Source: Isochrysis galbana
Taxonomy: Eukaryota; Haptophyta; Isochrysidales; Isochrysidaceae
DNA: 64,000 nucleotides
Reading direction: 5' to 3'
Assembly (NCBI GenBank): GCA_018136815.1
Contig: CM030932.1
Location: forward strand, 3,150,614-3,214,613
The notes below the pieces were generated by a model that was not told the DNA's origin, searched no databases, and saw only the letters and a list, made by a program, of their open reading frames with translations. The translations under genes were made by a program, and so were the position numbers. Positions within the stretch are counted from its first letter, which is position 1; the number at the start of each line of letters is the position of its first letter. Positions 33,879 through 46,135 of the stretch are shown piece by piece.

Positions 33879-34640
33879 GCATCAGTTCCGATCGAGGGCT
33901 GGCGATCTCTTCGTGCAGAAGGGCAACAATGACTCCCAGAGGATCCCAGACTCGTTGGGCATCAACTGTGGATTGACTGGCCGTCGCAGCCATCGCTAGC
34001 TCTCCAGCTATCAGTGTGCTATCTGGTTGCACGGCGTAAACTGCGCAGTTGTGGCGTTACGCCGTCACTTGCGACGAGTTACAGATCAGCGAAGCTGCAC
34101 TTTTTTATGGTGGTAGCCCATGGCAGGGCATGGGCTGGCAACTCCGAATTGAGTTGTGGGTGATTTGAGCGCTTCAGGGCACAATTGAATGGAGGAAAGC
34201 TACCGCGGGTTCAAGACGTGAGGTGCTTGTGGCAGTGCTTCAGGCTCTCACCGGGCCCGCATTTGCTAGGGGGGCGCACACACTCTGCACGTGCAATTTT
34301 CCGCCGCGCTAGTAGGGTCCCGCTATTGATATTGTTTGTCGGAATGATCTTGGCCTGCCTTCTCTCATGCGCGTCTTTAGCCTGAGGAAAGGGTACGACA
34401 CAGCTCCTCAACAGACCACATGTATATATAATAACAAAACAACTGAGTATTTTGTGCCGCTACTGCACCTAGCCATGCACCAACACGCCAAGTTGCGCCA
34501 AGCCACGACACATGACCGCACCACATGCTGCATTATGCATTATGGCCGCATATTAATTATAATTATGAGCCCCAAGGCTTCCCAAGGCACAGAACTAAGC
34601 ACCTGATTATACCTCCCCGCCCGCAGGCCCCCGGCTCCTG
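33879..34640. other. Intergenic, no gene recognised
   Basis: AT-richer than the genes around it, with an ataattataattat stretch at about 34551-34567. No supported feature. Confidence 0.4.
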
Positions 34641-34642
34641 AT

Positions 34643-34918
34643 AGAAATAATAACAATAATCTAACTGAGCATTAGTACCACTACTCTCACTAGTCACTAG
34701 CCCGGTACTAACGCACGACAGCCCTCAGCGCACCTGCCCGTACACCTTGGCGCGTGCTGTTGTCACAGATACATACACCTATGCACCCCTCCACATCTCC
34801 CCCCTCGCAGGCCCCCGGCTCCCATTCTAACTCCCCACAAGTTAAAATGAGGGAAAGCACCCATTGAGGCGGACCGACCTACGTCGGGCGACTCTCCGGG
34901 AAAAAGCACCGGGGGGGG
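34643..34918 (-). repeat. Dispersed repeat R2, copy 1
   Basis: Reverse complement of 47610-47885; shared landmarks include cggagagtcg, gcctcaatgggttttccctc, cttgtggggagtta and gagccggggg. A third, shorter copy is at 48826-48980. Class unknown; no termini established. Confidence 0.7.
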
Positions 34919-36106
34919 GGCCTGGTGAGGAGCATTGCCCCGTCAAACGGCCACCACCGAATGCGCACACGCACGGCGGCCCAGGGCAGAAAACCTAAGC
35001 TAAAGAAACCGCTAGAGCTTAGCGCCCCCATCTTCATAGAAAACGACAAAGGAAACCTAACACTTAATGACAACCTCGGCCTCGTGGCAGAGGCAATCGG
35101 CATAGCCGGGAAGCTCGCCTGAAGCAGAGGCGCGTCTCCCTCCTCGAAGACATCCCAGAAGAGACGGGCGCCGCGTGCAAAGACGACGCAGCAACAACAA
35201 ACCGCTTACACCAGCACAGCGAGAGACGGGCCACCTAGAGGCACAGGAGGAAGGCGTGAACAGACCACTAGGGGCCGGTGCATGCACCCCCGCCCTACCC
35301 AATCCCCCCCACAACCTGGGCCCCTAAGTAGAGCACGAGGGGAGATGCCGCAAGGCGGGAAGCGAGGGAGAGGAAGGGAAATGGGCGTGGCTACGATAGA
35401 CAGCTACACAGCCGCGCGCGAGGTGAGATTTTTAAAAGGTTTTTTTTTATGTATGCTAGTGGTGCCTACGCAATATACCAAGGAGGCCTACATTTTGATG
35501 GGGTTGGACTCTGAATCTTCTTCTGCATTCTTGGTAGCTCGCGGGTAAATGATTGACAGGAGTAATTTGGACACTGACTCCGGGAAACCTGCGCACATTA
35601 TGAGTGAGACGAGCCCCTTCAACCAGCGCCTTATCAAAACTGTTATTGATACGGCCTCTTGGCGTAGCGTTGTAGCCTATTGATACTTCAGGTTACAACT
35701 ATCCTGGGGATGTTTCCGATGAGATCAACGCATTGAACAGGCTAATGGATATGGGCTCGTGTCGGGTCAAGCGGAAGATTGTTCGAAGCTGACCTCGGAC
35801 GGTGGCGCGGCGGTGGCCGCGACGCGACTAATGGACGCACACCTGATGTCGGAAGTAACGCCAGCCTCTTGCGCATACCCCTCGAAGTGCTTCCTCGTCT
35901 CATTGGGTGCACCCTGCGAAGCTCATGATCTTGAGCGGTCGGACTTCCTTGTTTTCCTCTTGTCTCTACTATTTGAGCCGCGCCGACGCGGGGCTTATTG
36001 CTCCACTATCTCTTCAGGATTGCGGCACTAGTTGGTGTCAAGACTCAGACGTCTGCTATGTGGCTGCACGTGGTGGGCTAGCGATCAACGTCCACGCAGC
36101 CGTGGG
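34919..36106. other. Intergenic, with a possible element remnant
   Basis: A short plus frame at 34925-35122 (APIFIENDKGNLTLNDNLGL) abuts R2 copy 1 and could be part of the same element. A T-run end (ttttaaaaggttttttt) at 35431-35447 resembles one at 42837-42850 and the T-tailed LINE ends. No gene is recognised in the rest. Confidence 0.35.
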
Positions 36107-36802
36107 CTACGCCCGATAGCCGACGGTGACGCACGCCACAGCGATGATCATGTCCGAGTTCTTGTCTCCCAAGGCCTCCAATGCAACACCACTGTCGGCG
36201 AGCAGACCACCAGGCTCTAGCTCAATTTTGACGTCGCCATACGGAAACACTTTGGCCACTTCCGCCGTGTCGACGGTGTCGAGATACTGCGCAGGCACAC
36301 CGATCTGCACGTGGAGCTTCATTCCTGCGTACCCGTTCGGCACGAGCTGTCGCATGCGCGGGAGTGAGTTGAACTCGATGGCGTTGCGGCAAGCACGCAC
36401 GCACGCCTTGGTCGCTTGTTGGCCGTGCTGGTCCGCGCCGAAGCCGCACTCGACGAAGAGGACCTGCAGCCGGTACCGGTAAAGCAGGGCGGTAGAGGAA
36501 TATGTGACCAGTGGTGTGACCCGTTGTCGCTGCGACAGCGGTGCGGAGGCGGGAGAGGCAGCGGGCGGGCGGAGGGAGTCCAGTGCAGGGGAAGTGAAGG
36601 AAGTGTGAGAATCGGATGGCGTGAGTGTGTGCGAGAGGGCAAGGGCACGGTCGCGTGGGCAGACCTCGGACATGTGGTCAGCGACGGAGGCGACTGGTGT
36701 GCGTGCGCGTTGCCCTGCCGCCCGCACGGCCAGCCCGCTCGCCTGGCTGGCGGCGGCGAGCAGAGCGGCCCCCGACAGCCACCGACGCAGCATCGCCGAC
36801 AC
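36107..36802 (-). CDS. Lin0512-family protein with N-terminal leader
   Basis: Exons 36665-36802 and 36107-36463, phase 0, giving 164 residues; the intron lacks stops but is excluded by family alignment. Exon 1 encodes a hydrophobic leader (MLRRWLSGAALLAAASQASG), suggesting organelle or secretory targeting. Exon 2 is the Lin0512 domain: VECGFGADQHGQQATKACVR, RNAIEFNSLP, KLHVQIGVPA, FPYGDVKIELEPGGL and a final IIAVACVTVGY. The family is small, found in bacteria and algae, and its biochemical role is unknown. The intron's acceptor is ctgcag before VLFVECG. Confidence 0.8.
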   Translation of the reverse strand: MSAMLRRWLSGAALLAAASQASGLAVRAAGQRARTPVASVADHMSEVCPRDRALALSHTLTPSDSHTSFTSPALDSLRPPAASPASAPLSQRQRVTPLVTYSSTALLYRYRLQVLFVECGFGADQHGQQATKACVRACRNAIEFNSLPRMRQLVPNGYAGMKLHVQIGVPAQYLDTVDTAEVAKVFPYGDVKIELEPGGLLADSGVALEALGDKNSDMIIAVACVTVGYRA

Positions 36803-37927
36803 GATAGGATGGGAATATTCACCGAGACCTCTACTTTCACCGATCTATTTTCAAATACTACTAGTATAGGAAGGCTGTGTGGGATCAACGATGAGTCAGT
36901 GTTCGGAACGTTCGTGCTTATTTTCACAACGTTGACGTATGTAGAGAGCTGTATGTGTTTGTTAACAAGAGCAGCGTCCCAGATTTAAACATTTAACAAC
37001 CATCTTTACAGTACTCAATCAAAACAATGTAGAGTACAGTCTACAGTGTCTACGGGAACCGAGAGGGATTTTGGGTTTCTCGACATGGACATGGCGTGTG
37101 ACACATCCGATATCCGGATATATCCGGATGCATTGTCGGATATATACGGGTGCATTGTTTCATATGTTATCCGGCCCTACCCCATACCCCATACGAACCC
37201 GCCGGATACAATATACACAGCACAATCGGCTAATCGGCTTCAGCGCTTCAGCGCTTCAGCGCCGTTCGCTGTTGTTCGCTCTTCGCCGCAGGTTTAGTTG
37301 TTCTATCTCTCAAGTAAGTCTTAAGAGGCGAAGCAGCTTTGACCTTCGGAGGTGCTGCATGTCACGGTTGCTTAATTTATTGAGGATAGGGTACGTTATT
37401 TATTATTTATTTAGGTGATAGGTGATAAAAAAACTCAAAACGTCCATTCATTTAATATAAATATATGGCCATAACATGTAACATGGAGATCAGAGCACTC
37501 CACTGTCCACTGTCGCGACGCGAAGCACCGTCAAAGGTGCTTTTTTCTATCCGCCTCTTAGTAAGAATACGAGTGACTAGGCTACAATAATAAGCTACGG
37601 GCTGCGAGCTACCGAGCTCTCTACCTACACCCATTTCCTCCCGCCTCCAGATTGAGCCTGGCCCACTGTAGTGCACATCGGCACATGCACATGCACATAC
37701 GCACATACATACATGGTACATGCTGGGCACATGGCACATGGGACATGTGGGTAATAGTCATAGCCATAGTCAAAGTCCCGCCAGAAACTAAACAAAAAGG
37801 AGCGAAGGACGAAGGACGAGGGAAGGAGGGAGGAAGGGAAAGCGGGGAAAGGAAAAGGAGAGGATAGATCGGAGATAGGGGAAAAAATCTTCTTATTTAA
37901 TATAGATCGGAGATAGGAGATAGGGGG
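36803..37927. other. Intergenic, AT-richer, no gene recognised
   Basis: Contains a patch of ggatatatccggatg motifs (37108-37160) and cttcagcg triplication (37237-37262). Simple gcacat repeats lie at 37679-37745. No coding sequence is supported. Confidence 0.45.
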
Positions 37928-37935
37928 ATAGATTG

Positions 37936-38154
37936 CCTACATGTGAAACACTACATGTGAAACACAGGAACAATGTTTTTTTTCGGAGGCCCAAAACATA
38001 TGTTTTTTTCGCTGTGTTTTATTTCGGGCGGCGGCGCCCCCCCCCCCCCTCGCACATTTGTTTTTTACATTGCTTTTCTCTGTTTTTTTCGACGGCAAAA
38101 AACACACTGTTTTTGCTGTTTTATTTCTAAGTTTGACAGTGTTTCACATGTAGG
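37936..38154. mobile_element. 219-bp MITE with 8-bp target duplication
   Basis: Perfect 17-bp terminal inverted repeats: cctacatgtgaaacact at 37936-37952 and its complement at 38138-38154. The 8-bp atagattg flanks both sides (37928-37935 and 38155-38162). The left TIR is followed by a second partial copy, tacatgtgaaacac. The interior has T-runs, a 13-base C-run and no frame of note. The 8-bp duplication suggests hAT mobilisation. Perfect ends suggest recent insertion. Confidence 0.9.
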
Positions 38155-38162
38155 ATAGATTG

Positions 38163-38595
38163 TGTGGTTGTGCGAAGTCCAATTAGAATTAGAAGCAGAG
38201 ACAGGAGGCAGAGCGAGTGTCGAGTGCCAACTTCATCAAGCATTTAGCTCTCGAAGGTGTGGAATTCACGCCCCACTTCATCTCTTGTCTCCCCACCGTG
38301 AGACGTGGGCCACGAGTCGCGAGGATTTGGAGATGGAAAAGACTCCCACCTGAGATAAAAATAGCACGCGCAATCCTGGCACTACCTCGTGGCCTTTTGT
38401 TTTTGTGTAGAGTGGAGTACAATCTCGCAGACTATCCGAATATAGAATACGATGTCCATAGAGTAGTAATAGAGTAATAGAGTAATAGAGTGCAACGTCG
38501 GGATACAGTTAGAAACGAGATCTCCCTCAAGGAGGCGGCGGGCTCCCTCTCTCTTCTCTCTTCTTCTCTTCTTCCTCTGTATTCTATTCTCTCTC
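38163..38595. other. Intergenic, no gene recognised
   Basis: Includes a short atagagtaatag triplication at 38460-38487. No supported gene. Confidence 0.4.
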
Positions 38596-38599
38596 CGCG

Positions 38600-38619
38600 A
38601 TGGTCTCTTTTGCTCTCTC

Positions 38620-38705
<86 letters not shown>

Positions 38706-39020
38706 TTCCTCTTCTCTTCCTCTCTCATCCTTCTCTCTCTCTCTCTCTCCTCTCCTTCTCTCGGCTTCTCCTTCTTTTCCTCTCTCTTCTCTCTCTTCCC
38801 CCCCCCCCCCCCCCTCTCTCTCTCTTCCCCTCTCTCTCTTCCCTCGACGAGAACGCGGTTGAGTAGGTCAGTTTACAGGAGTAAATTATAATAGTCTTCT
38901 CTTCGTTTGGCCGTCCCTCTCTCCCTCTCCTCCGTTCCTCTCTCTCATCTTTCTTCTACATCTCCGTCCCCCTTTTCTCCTCTCTCCTCCACCCCCTCCT
39001 TCCCTCCTTCTCCTCTCCCC
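38600..39020 (+). repeat. CT microsatellite and pyrimidine tract before the RETSAT-like gene
   Basis: An almost pure (CT)n run at 38624-38700, more CT/CCT to 38845 including an 18-base C-run, then pyrimidine-rich sequence to 39020, nine bases before the start codon at 39029. Confidence 0.85.
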
Positions 39021-39028
39021 ATCTCACG

Positions 39029-42000
39029 ATGGCGCCCTCCCTCTCCTCCCTCTCCCCGCTCCCCTGGCTAGCCGAGCTAGCGGAGCAGCTGGCGGTGGGT
39101 TCGGTGGGCTCGCTCTCACCCTTCTTCCTCCTACCGCTCGTCCTGCTCCTCGCGCTCGCCCTGCTCCTCGCGCTAGACCTTCTTCTCTTCCGGCCGTTCC
39201 GCCCGGCGCCGAGGAGGTCCAAGCTGGTGAGAGAAAGGGAGGGGAGGGGAGAGAGGGAGAGAGGGAGGGAGAGAGAGGGGGGGGGAGGATCGGGAGGCGG
39301 CAAAGAGAGAGGGAGAGTGGGAGGGGAAGGATGGGAGCGAGGGAGGGAGGGGGAGGGGGGGAGGGGGGCGAGGGCAAGGGCATCGGTGGTATAAAGGGAA
39401 GCCCACCCGGCATCAAAGTGGTCCAAGCTGGCGAAAGGGCGACGGGGGAGGGGGAGGGAAAGGAGGGCGCGGGGAGTCCCGCTTCGCAGGAAAGAGGGCC
39501 CAATTGGGAGGGAGAGAGACGTAGAAAGCGAAGCAGTGAAAGGAGAGGGTGTGTGTGAGAGAGTCAGTGAGTGAGAACAGTTGGGCAGGAGGGAGGACAA
39601 GAGAGAGACCAAAGGAGGTAGGGAAGGGGGGGGGGGGGGGGAGAAGGAGGCTCCTTCACTCTCTGACTGAACTCGTGGGAAGAGGAAGAATGGAGTGGGG
39701 TAGCCCAGTGAGCCATGCAGCGAGCGAGGGGCGGGCAGGAACGATGGGGAGGGGGTCGGGGGTTCGAACGAACGGCATGTGACAAATGGGAGAGTGATAG
39801 GGTGAAAGGGGAATGGGGAATAGGGTCTAGGGGACCTTGGTCAACTCATCCTCCGCCTCTCTCTTCTCCCGAGACGGGGCCGCACGCAAGAGAGCGGGCG
39901 CGCTCGGGAGGCCGACTGGCGCGCATCACACCCCTCTATGAGAACTCCGCTCTGACGCTCCGAACCGTCCTGACAACGTTAGCTTTGCCCGACCGCTCGA
40001 CCCGGCGTGCTCGCTGTTCAACAGGTGGGTAACCGCAAGCTTTCTTGGGAGGCATCGCACGACTTGCCCGAGTACGACGCCGTGGTCATCGGCTCGGGTC
40101 AGGCGGGCCTCTCGTGCGCGTCAGTTCTCTCGCAGTTTGGGCAGCGTGTGCTCGTGCTGGAGCAGCACGAGGTGACGGGCGGCGGCGCGCACACCTTCTC
40201 AGTGGAAGGCAAGGAGGGACGCTTCGACAGCGGGCTCCACTTCACGGTGCCTCAGCATGAGCTACTGCTACAACTGACGACAGGCGCAGCGTCACCTCCG
40301 GTGCGCACCCCTAAGCTCGGCGAGTCCGACGGCACGTACGAGCGTATCGCTTTCGCCTCCGGCGACCAGCCTCCGCTCGCGCTGACGGGCGGCGTGCCTG
40401 AGCTAGCGGACGCGCTCAAGCAGCGCTTCCCGGGGCACAAGCGCGCCATCGAGCACTACTTTGCGCTCTCAGAACGCGTGCAGCTGCGCTTCGCACTCTG
40501 GATCGTGTCAGCGCTCCTCCCGATGTGGCTCCGGGTGAGGATGTTGCGCTCTCCGCTCATGGAGGTGTGGCGCCGCTGGGCGGCCGTCTCCACGGCGACG
40601 GCGCTCGAGTCGCTCTTTCCCGGCGACGACGCCGAGACGCACAAGCTGCGCACGCTCGCGTCAGGCCTCTGGCTCGACACGGGCTCTCCGCCGTCGCGGA
40701 TGAGTTTCTGGATGCAGACTGCTGTTTTTGGCGGCTTCCAGGTGTGACGCCCTCACCAGGGTGACAGGCTGGGCACCCCATACTGCCCAGCACCGCCTGC
40801 AATTGGTCGGGCGGAGAAGCCCTCGCACCAACGTGGCCTCGTCGTTGCTTGGCAGGTGTTGGGCGCCGGCTATCCCGAGGGCGGACCGCAAGAGATGGCG
40901 CTCGCCATGGTTGAGAGCATCGAGGCGCGTGGAGGCGCTGTGTACGTCCGATGCCCGGTCGAGTCGATTGCCGTCGACCGCTCCACCGGCAAGGCGCTCG
41001 GTGTGACACTGCCCGGTGGCAGGCTTATTCGTGCAAAGCGAGTCGTGTCGGGGATTGGATGGCGCAAGACGATGGCCATGCTTCCGCCCGATTCGGCGCC
41101 GCCCCGCCAGCCTGTGACGTCGCAATCGTGCGGCTTCGTCATGGGCAACATTACGCTCTCGGGCACTGCTGAGGAGCTGGGCATCTCGAGTGCTAACATG
41201 TGGATCCAGCCGTCATCCGAGGCCAACGGATACAACGCTATCAAGGTAGAGCTCTTCCCGTTACAGGGGAGTCGGTGTATTGGGCCGTCTGTATACCTTG
41301 CGATCCAACGGCTCGTCGCCATTGATCTCTCTCTGCATAGTTCTCTGTCCCTCTAGCGGCCAATCGGCTCTCGAGCCGAAACAGCAAGCACTCATCGCCA
41401 TTGCTGCGCGCTCGCCGCCCCTCGTCGCAGGGTATCGACGACTTCATGGCCGCCCCACTCAAGGTGGATCGTCGCCATCTGGCGCTGGGCATCACCTTCC
41501 CGTCATGCAAGGATCGCACGCACGAGGCTCGTCACCCGGGGGTCCACTGTTGTCAGATCCTTGCGCCGGCTGAATGGCGCCACTTCGAGAGATTTGTGCC
41601 TCTCGGCGCGCAACCGCCATCCCGCCATGCCCCCCCGCACGCTGAGCGCGAGAAGAGCAAGGAGTACGCGGCAGTCAAGCAACAGTGGGCGGACCGCATG
41701 CTCGATGCGCTGCACACCCACTATCCGGCCACTCGGGGCCGAGTGACGCACGTCGACATCTCGACGCCGCTCACCATTGAGAACTTCTTGCGACCGGGCA
41801 ATGGTGCTGCGATTGGCCTCGATGTGACCCCGGCCCGTTTCGTGGACGAGGATGAGGTGATTGAGCGCAGCCATGCCGAGCCGTCGGCGCCCTCCCCTGC
41901 CCGTGGTTGTGCATGCGCAGAACCTCGCCCAAACCAAAACTGGCGTGTCCTCACCCATTCCATGCATGACTCGGTAGGTTCGTGTCCTAGACATGCGGAG

Positions 42001-42250
42001 CCACATACCTGGGCTCTGGCTCTGCGGACAAGACGTTTTAATGTGCGGGCAAGTCCTTGCCGCTGCATCAGGCACCCTCTGCGCCTTGCGCATGCTCGGG
42101 CCCCTCACATGGCTGCGTTTTGCCTTCCGCGCCGTGCGTCTTCTCACGCCAACCGCAGCCGGTATCGTGTGGGCCGCCATGTTCTCCCGCAAAGCTGGGA
42201 TGATAGGCGCGCAAAGTTCATCTTCGCGGCACAGCCGCAAGGTATCTTGA
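39029..42250 (+). CDS. RETSAT/carotenoid-isomerase-like FAD oxidoreductase
   Basis: Exons 39029-39226, 40025-40741, 40856-41245, 41431-41856 and 41978-42250, all phase 0, giving 667 residues. Exon 1 has a membrane anchor (PFFLLPLVLLLALALLLALD). Exon 2 begins the FAD-binding fold YDAVVIGSGQAGLSCA (GxGxxG at residues 89-94), with the ELVLEQHEVTGGG-like second strand LVLEQHEVTGGGAHTF and FDSGLHF. Exon 3 has YPEGGPQEMALAMVESIEAR and a PV-ES-I segment. Exon 4 has FPSCKD and EARHPG, then TPLTIENFL. Exon 5 ends with the FAD-closing motif IPGLWLCGQDVLMCGQ. This order matches all-trans-retinol 13,14-reductase and related carotenoid isomerases. Substrate is not predictable from sequence: retinoid saturation or carotenoid isomerisation in a membrane are both possible. 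Intron 1 is strongly GA-rich. Confidence 0.88.
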
Positions 42251-43190
42251 CTCTCAGACGGACTGGGTCTGCGATCCCACGCCTGCTAAGATGCTCGCTT
42301 CATTATGGCCAAATCTCCTGGCGTCTCACCGGCGTCAGAAAGAGCTCCTCGTGATGCAGTACGGCTATCTTATTTGATATTGGTGACGAGCACAAGCCAC
42401 GTTGCCGGGCTTTCGGGGACGGGGCCGTCTGCATGTCGCTCCGACGGACACCCTCGGCACAATGTCGTAGGCGGCGAGGCGAGGGGGCGGGACAAGTCGC
42501 GGTGTACGCGCCAGGAGAGAGTTGGTGGAGGTATGTTTGTCCCAACGCCATTGCTCGCAGAGATGCCGGGCGCTCGGTCCCAGTCACCACTCGCCAATCA
42601 AGCTGGACCTCCACACAAGACCTCGTCGCCTTCCATGCTTACGGCCACGCATCTGTCATGCGCCACCCGCCCATTCCCAATGCTCCTAAAGCACCACCAT
42701 CTATTTCCAACATGCAACACGCTCGTTGACCATTGACCACTGACGCCTCTATCGTCCCATTAAGCTTAAATTTCAAAGCGCATTTTCATATTCTAATTAT
42801 CAGTAGTTAACCCCATGGCCACGCGCGAGGCGAGAATTTTAAAAGTTTTTTTTTCATATTCTAATTACTGCGTAGCGATGCAAAAGCTTGACGTGAACTA
42901 TCGGTAAAATGGTAGGGTCATGGAGCATGGAGCACGCGCCGTCCCCCTCCAATAAGATTATTATGCACCTGCTGGGAATATGGACCCCTACACCTACACT
43001 GAGCCGCTGCGGTCGAGCTGCTGAGTGAGACGCAGGTGGCAAGGCGCGGGTGCGAAGAAGATTGTGGAAATCAAAGCCGCAGCTTCTAAAACAAGAAGGT
43101 CGATCGCGGATGCGACAAAGACGTCTCCGCAGGCCCTGCAGAGAGCCCCTGGCAGCGCCCGGGGGCGGGCGGGCGGGGCATGAGAGCGCC
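42251..43190. other. Intergenic with short repeat marks
   Basis: A T-run end (gaattttaaaagtttttttt) lies at 42833-42852, like 35.4 kb. The motif tatcggtaaaatggtagggt near 42900 starts a block shared with 49.0 kb. The 34-bp motif shared with 32.7 kb is at 43084-43117. No gene recognised. Confidence 0.45.
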
Positions 43191-43199
43191 TCAGCATGC

Positions 43200-43990
43200 A
43201 TGTGCAATCGTGCAATCATGGCCGCGGGGGGGGGGGGGGGGGGGGGAGGGGCACCGGGCCATATCTAAGTCCTTTACCCCTATCCCCCTAGGAGGTTGAG
43301 GGCAGTGCTCGGGGGGACAATCTTATGATTGTGATTGGTCGCCCATGGAGGGCCGAGGGAGGCCTCGCGCCCCCCCTCACTCTCTCGGCTCCCCGACTGA
43401 ACCGGCGAAGGAGATCGAGGATGTCCTCTCGGCGCCTGCGCTGGACCGTCCCGCCGAGGAGGCAGCGCCGCCGCCACCGAGGAGGAGCCATCGGCGCCCA
43501 TATGAAGAAAAGAGAAAGAGAAAAATAAAAAAATACTGCTATAGTAGTAGTAGTAGGAGTAGTATTTAAAAATTCTTAATATTCTCATTCTCACCACGCG
43601 CGCGGCCCTGGACGTATAACTCGGCGCCCATAGAAGAAGAAGAGGAAGAGGAGAAGAAGCAGCGCTTGCGCTGAGCGCCCAATAGACAGCGCGGCCGTGC
43701 ACTAGGAGACGAGCGAAGCCAACGAGCAGGCAAGCAAGAGGAGGTCGCTGGATGCTGGATGGCCCCTGCGGATGGGCGCCGAATCAGTCGCCACCATCGT
43801 GAGGGAGACGAGGGACGATGGAGCTGGGGGACGACGAGCAGGGAGGAGGAAAGGAGCGGGGGGCAGGGGGGCCTTCTCTCTCGGGTGTGGCGGGCGTAGG
43901 TGGGCCGAACGGGAGAAGGACGAACTGCTCCTCTGGTGGACCTCCCAGTGGTCCTTGGGGGCAGCTGCCACGCTTGCCAGTGCAGGGGGC
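43200..43990. repeat. Dispersed repeat R3, copy 1
   Basis: The part at 43680-43990 (gcgaagccaacgagcaggca, gtcgccaccatcgtgagg, gacgagcagggagg) is related to 49075-49370. A G-run lies at 43226-43246, and GAA-type purine repeats at 43500-43560 and 43630-43665. No domain in either strand. Confidence 0.5.
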
Positions 43991-44960
43991 AAAACGCCGC
44001 GGCGTGGTGCCTCGGCCCCACATTCTTGATTCTTGCTGCTAGCGAACAACGCTTTGCTACTTTTAGCTCATGCGTGTAGGCCTGCTCGTATTCGCATCAT
44101 GCTGTGCGCTGCGCGCAATACGTAGTAGCAAAAGGCATGATGCTGAGATGGCACTGGGCATCACGACGATGCGGTCAGCGCCCGCGCCGCGCACATGGCC
44201 AAAGAGCGCAGCACACACAAACATCACATCAACGCGTCGCACCAATGCCCACATGCACGAGCACAAAATGTGCGCCCATATGCGCACAAGGAGAGAGTCG
44301 CACAGAAGATCTCCGCTTCGAAGGCTCTAATGTTCCACCACAAGCGCCTGTAGAGCAGCTTGTCGTGTACAAAGAGTACACAGGCTTCTCCCTGAGCATC
44401 ATGTTGATTGCGTGAGCACAAGAAGCAAATTCCAATGGTAGTTGTTGGGGCCATGGGCGAATGCGCGAGCTACCATGAGGCCGGGACGGAGTTTGGTGCA
44501 ACTGGGTGGGAATGAGCCACCCCCCGCCCTCGATTGCGCCCTGTAATCACACCGCAGACACGCAATTGGGCCAGCGCCAAACCTCGCCGCTCAGGTGTGT
44601 ACCAGAGCGCGCCACTGTCAGCCATCTCCCATGTCTGCACCTCCGTGCGGTGTCAACTGCACGTGTGCGATTGCACCTTCAAGGAGTGGCCTCAAAGAGA
44701 GCGATGAAAGCCACCAGCTGACGGATGTACGCATGTACGCGCGGGTGTTGCTGTGCCATACGCCCAGTCTGAACTAACGGCCACTTGACACTTGCCCGAG
44801 CACGGTCCACCTGCGATGTGCGGTGCAGCAGACCGAAGTACACAACTCCGCGCCCCTCTTGGTTTGGGACCTGGCAGCCAATGACCTTCAACCCCTAGGA
44901 CGCACGTCCAACGTCTCGTGCTGTTGATCCGTCGGAGCGGCCAGAGCTGCTGCAGGCTCA
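43991..44960. other. Region downstream of the zinc-finger gene
   Basis: No gene recognised. It includes the 3' flank of the minus-strand zinc-finger gene at its right edge. Confidence 0.4.
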
Positions 44961-46131
44961 TCAGTAGTAGCCGTCGTCCGGCCTTGGCGTGTTGCAACGG
45001 AAGCAAGAGTTCTTTGATGCGAAGACGTTGGCGCTGCAACTTGGGCACGTCCAGTCGCCTGGGCGGGAATCACCGCCTCCGCCGTAGCCTCCTCCGTAGC
45101 CGCCGCCACCGTAGCCATCGCGGTCGCGGCCGCGGCTGCTGAAGGAGGAGTATGAGTCATCGTACTCCACGCCCTCCGGCTTGGGTTCGTTGCACCGGAA
45201 GCACGACATCTTGGAGGCAAAGACGTTGGAGTGGCAGCTTGGGCACGTCCAGTCGCCCGGTCGCGCCTCGCCGCCCCCCATCCCGCCGCCGCGTCCGCCG
45301 AAAGACGAGTATTGCTCGCTGTTCATCGGGCCCCGGTCGGCGACACGTCGTCCGGTAGGCCCGCCGTGCGCGTCGGGCACCTTTCCGTCGGCGAACTCGA
45401 GCTTGGCGTTCTCGACCATCTTCTCGCGCAGCTGTTTCATCTCCTCCGACTCGACGACTCCGTCCGTCTTGGCGGCTGCCTCCGGGTCGAGCAGCCCTTT
45501 GAGCGCACGCTGCACGTCGTCCACCCATGCCTCGCCTTCGGTCGCGTTGCGCACAGCCACCTCAACGGCCCGGCCCGTCATACCGAGCAGGCTCGCACCT
45601 GAACCGCGAAAGGAAAGGTGCAACGCCGACGGAATCAGCTGGTTCCGTGAACCCTCCGCCCGATTTCCCAATTCACCTTGCCGTCCACGGATCCTCCAAG
45701 GAAACGGACCTCCGGTCCTTCGCCGGGGGCTCACTCCCCTTTCCCCCTCAAGCCTCCAACGCTCCTCCAGCCCCGCCTCCCCCTCTCCCAGGAGCCCAGA
45801 AGCAGGCCCCTTCCCCCCTCCCCCCCCGCCCTTTCCCTCCTCGCGCGGCTCACGCCGCCTCTGCATTCCCCCTCCCCCCTCTCCCCTCTTCCCCCCCCCA
45901 GGCTCACCATCAAGCTTTGCCGCCTCAAACACCCTCTCCATTCCCCCTACCCCTACCCCCCTTCCTTCCCCCAGACTCACCATCAAGCTTTGCCGCCTCA
46001 AACACTTTTGCAATCTTAGCCTCGCGGTCGGTCCGGATGAAGGCTGGCTTCTCCTTCAGCACTCCCCTCTCGACGAGCTTGTCGCAGACAGCGTGGGCGA
46101 GCGCAGCAGAGTCCCACGAGGCGTCCGCCAT
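44961..46131 (-). CDS. Protein with two RanBP2-type zinc fingers, probable RNA binder
   Basis: Exons 45981-46131 and 44961-45598, phase 1, giving 262 residues. The N-terminal 130 residues form a conserved-looking helical region (WDSAALAHAVCDKLVERGVL; AVEVAVRNATEGEAWVDDVQ). Two near-identical fingers follow: GDWTCPSCHSNVFASKMSCF and GDWTCPSCSANVFASKNSCF, each C-x2-C-x10-C-x2-C. A Gly/Tyr-rich linker (YGGGGYGGGYGGGGD) separates them. Fingers of the ZRANB2/TAF15 type bind single-stranded GGU RNA; FxSRG-type runs (SSFSSRGRDRDG) fit an RNA-binding protein. The end of exon 1 with its donor is duplicated 73 bases downstream inside the intron. The sense-strand upstream region is CT-rich and intron 1 GA-rich. 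Confidence 0.85.
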
Positions 46132-46135
46132 CGGC

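Noticed and set aside
38432-38891. Leu/Ser-rich and Arg/Glu-rich frames in the CT microsatellite
   Set aside because: Pure simple-sequence artefact; no conserved residue.
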